Positions 63,962-64,000 of a stretch of DNA of 64,000 nucleotides are shown piece after piece (position 1 is the first letter of the stretch; each line of letters opens with the position of its first letter). Origin of the DNA: Cyclobacterium amurskyense (GTDB lineage: Bacteria > Bacteroidota > Bacteroidia > Cytophagales > Cyclobacteriaceae); assembly GCF_001050135.1 (NCBI RefSeq), contig NZ_CP012040.1, forward strand, positions 4,853,001 to 4,917,000, given 5' to 3'. The notes under the pieces are model-generated. The model had not been told where the DNA came from and did not search any database. It saw nothing but the letters and a program-made list of their open reading frames with translations. Both the position numbers and the translations under genes were made by a program.

Positions 63962-64000
63962 TAAATCTTTTTAGATTTTTTTAACTTCAAATATTGCGGA

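Noticed and set aside
1..64000. tRNA or rRNA genes
   Set aside because: No cloverleaf with a TTC-arm consensus and no rRNA-like sequence was found by eye; a covariance-model search would be the decisive test.

Overview
The window looks like a chromosome segment of a low-GC marine member of the Bacteroidota, most likely a Cyclobacterium-like member of the Cytophagales. The genus is an inference. The evidence is a C-terminal type IX secretion sorting domain, a TonB receptor with an N-terminal CarboxypepD_reg-like domain, many lipoprotein glycosidases and sulfatases, short Crp/Fnr regulators, and promoters that fit the Bacteroidota TTG / TAnnTTTG pattern. No rRNA, tRNA, CRISPR array or replication origin was seen.

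Layout. 0-5 kb: an SDR oxidoreductase cut by the window edge, a Crp-type regulator, a GH63-like lipoprotein, and a WYL regulator / GyrI-like / DUF1801 operon. 5-11 kb: a YpfJ-type zinc protease, a TonB receptor, the RNA methyltransferase pair trmL-rlmF, and a Pth2-like protein with a partner of unknown function. 11.3-12.9 kb: an IS4-family element inserted inside a small palindromic repeat element. 13-20.4 kb: a thioredoxin-fold protein, an MtfA-like peptidase, a CHRD protein and a 1252-residue secreted beta-helix protein. 20.6-24.4 kb: a flavin and iron redox operon made of a siderophore-interacting protein, an NmrA-type reductase, a ferric-reductase-like membrane protein and an MBL lipoprotein. 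24.6-28.4 kb: an island of 94-bp palindromic repeats around a GIY-YIG nuclease gene and an orphan contractile-tail sheath gene. 28.7-32.3 kb: an exported FAD oxidoreductase with a partner carrying an FMN-binding-like motif, then two tandem copies of a 0.45-kb element. 32-47 kb: small lipoproteins, a sulfatase/hydrolase pair, a nitroreductase/HxlR divergon, a Nudix-Crp-DinB operon, an interrupted glycosidase, a PLP decarboxylase and an SGNH hydrolase. 48-52 kb: rapA and nrnA. 52-64 kb: a fatty-acid transporter, a sensor kinase, a GH43 enzyme, fabF, a multiply broken CE15 esterase, a YkgJ protein, an arylsulfotransferase and a J-domain/KTSC protein.

Two things stand out. First, there are seven near-complete copies, and one remnant, of a 162-209 bp element that starts with CCCGAAATATGCAATAG and ends with its imperfect inverted repeat. 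The copies are flanked by 5-bp AT-rich direct repeats, so this looks like a MITE, and one copy is split by the IS4 element. Second, a GIY-YIG gene lies between arrays of a 94-bp palindromic repeat, and its last codons are read from that repeat.

Several genes are decaying. They are an apiosidase-like gene with one TAG stop, a CE15 esterase with two frameshifts and a TAG stop, and fragments of a disulfide oxidoreductase and of an alpha/beta hydrolase. The working genes suggest a heterotroph that degrades sulfated and acidic polysaccharides and manages redox stress.
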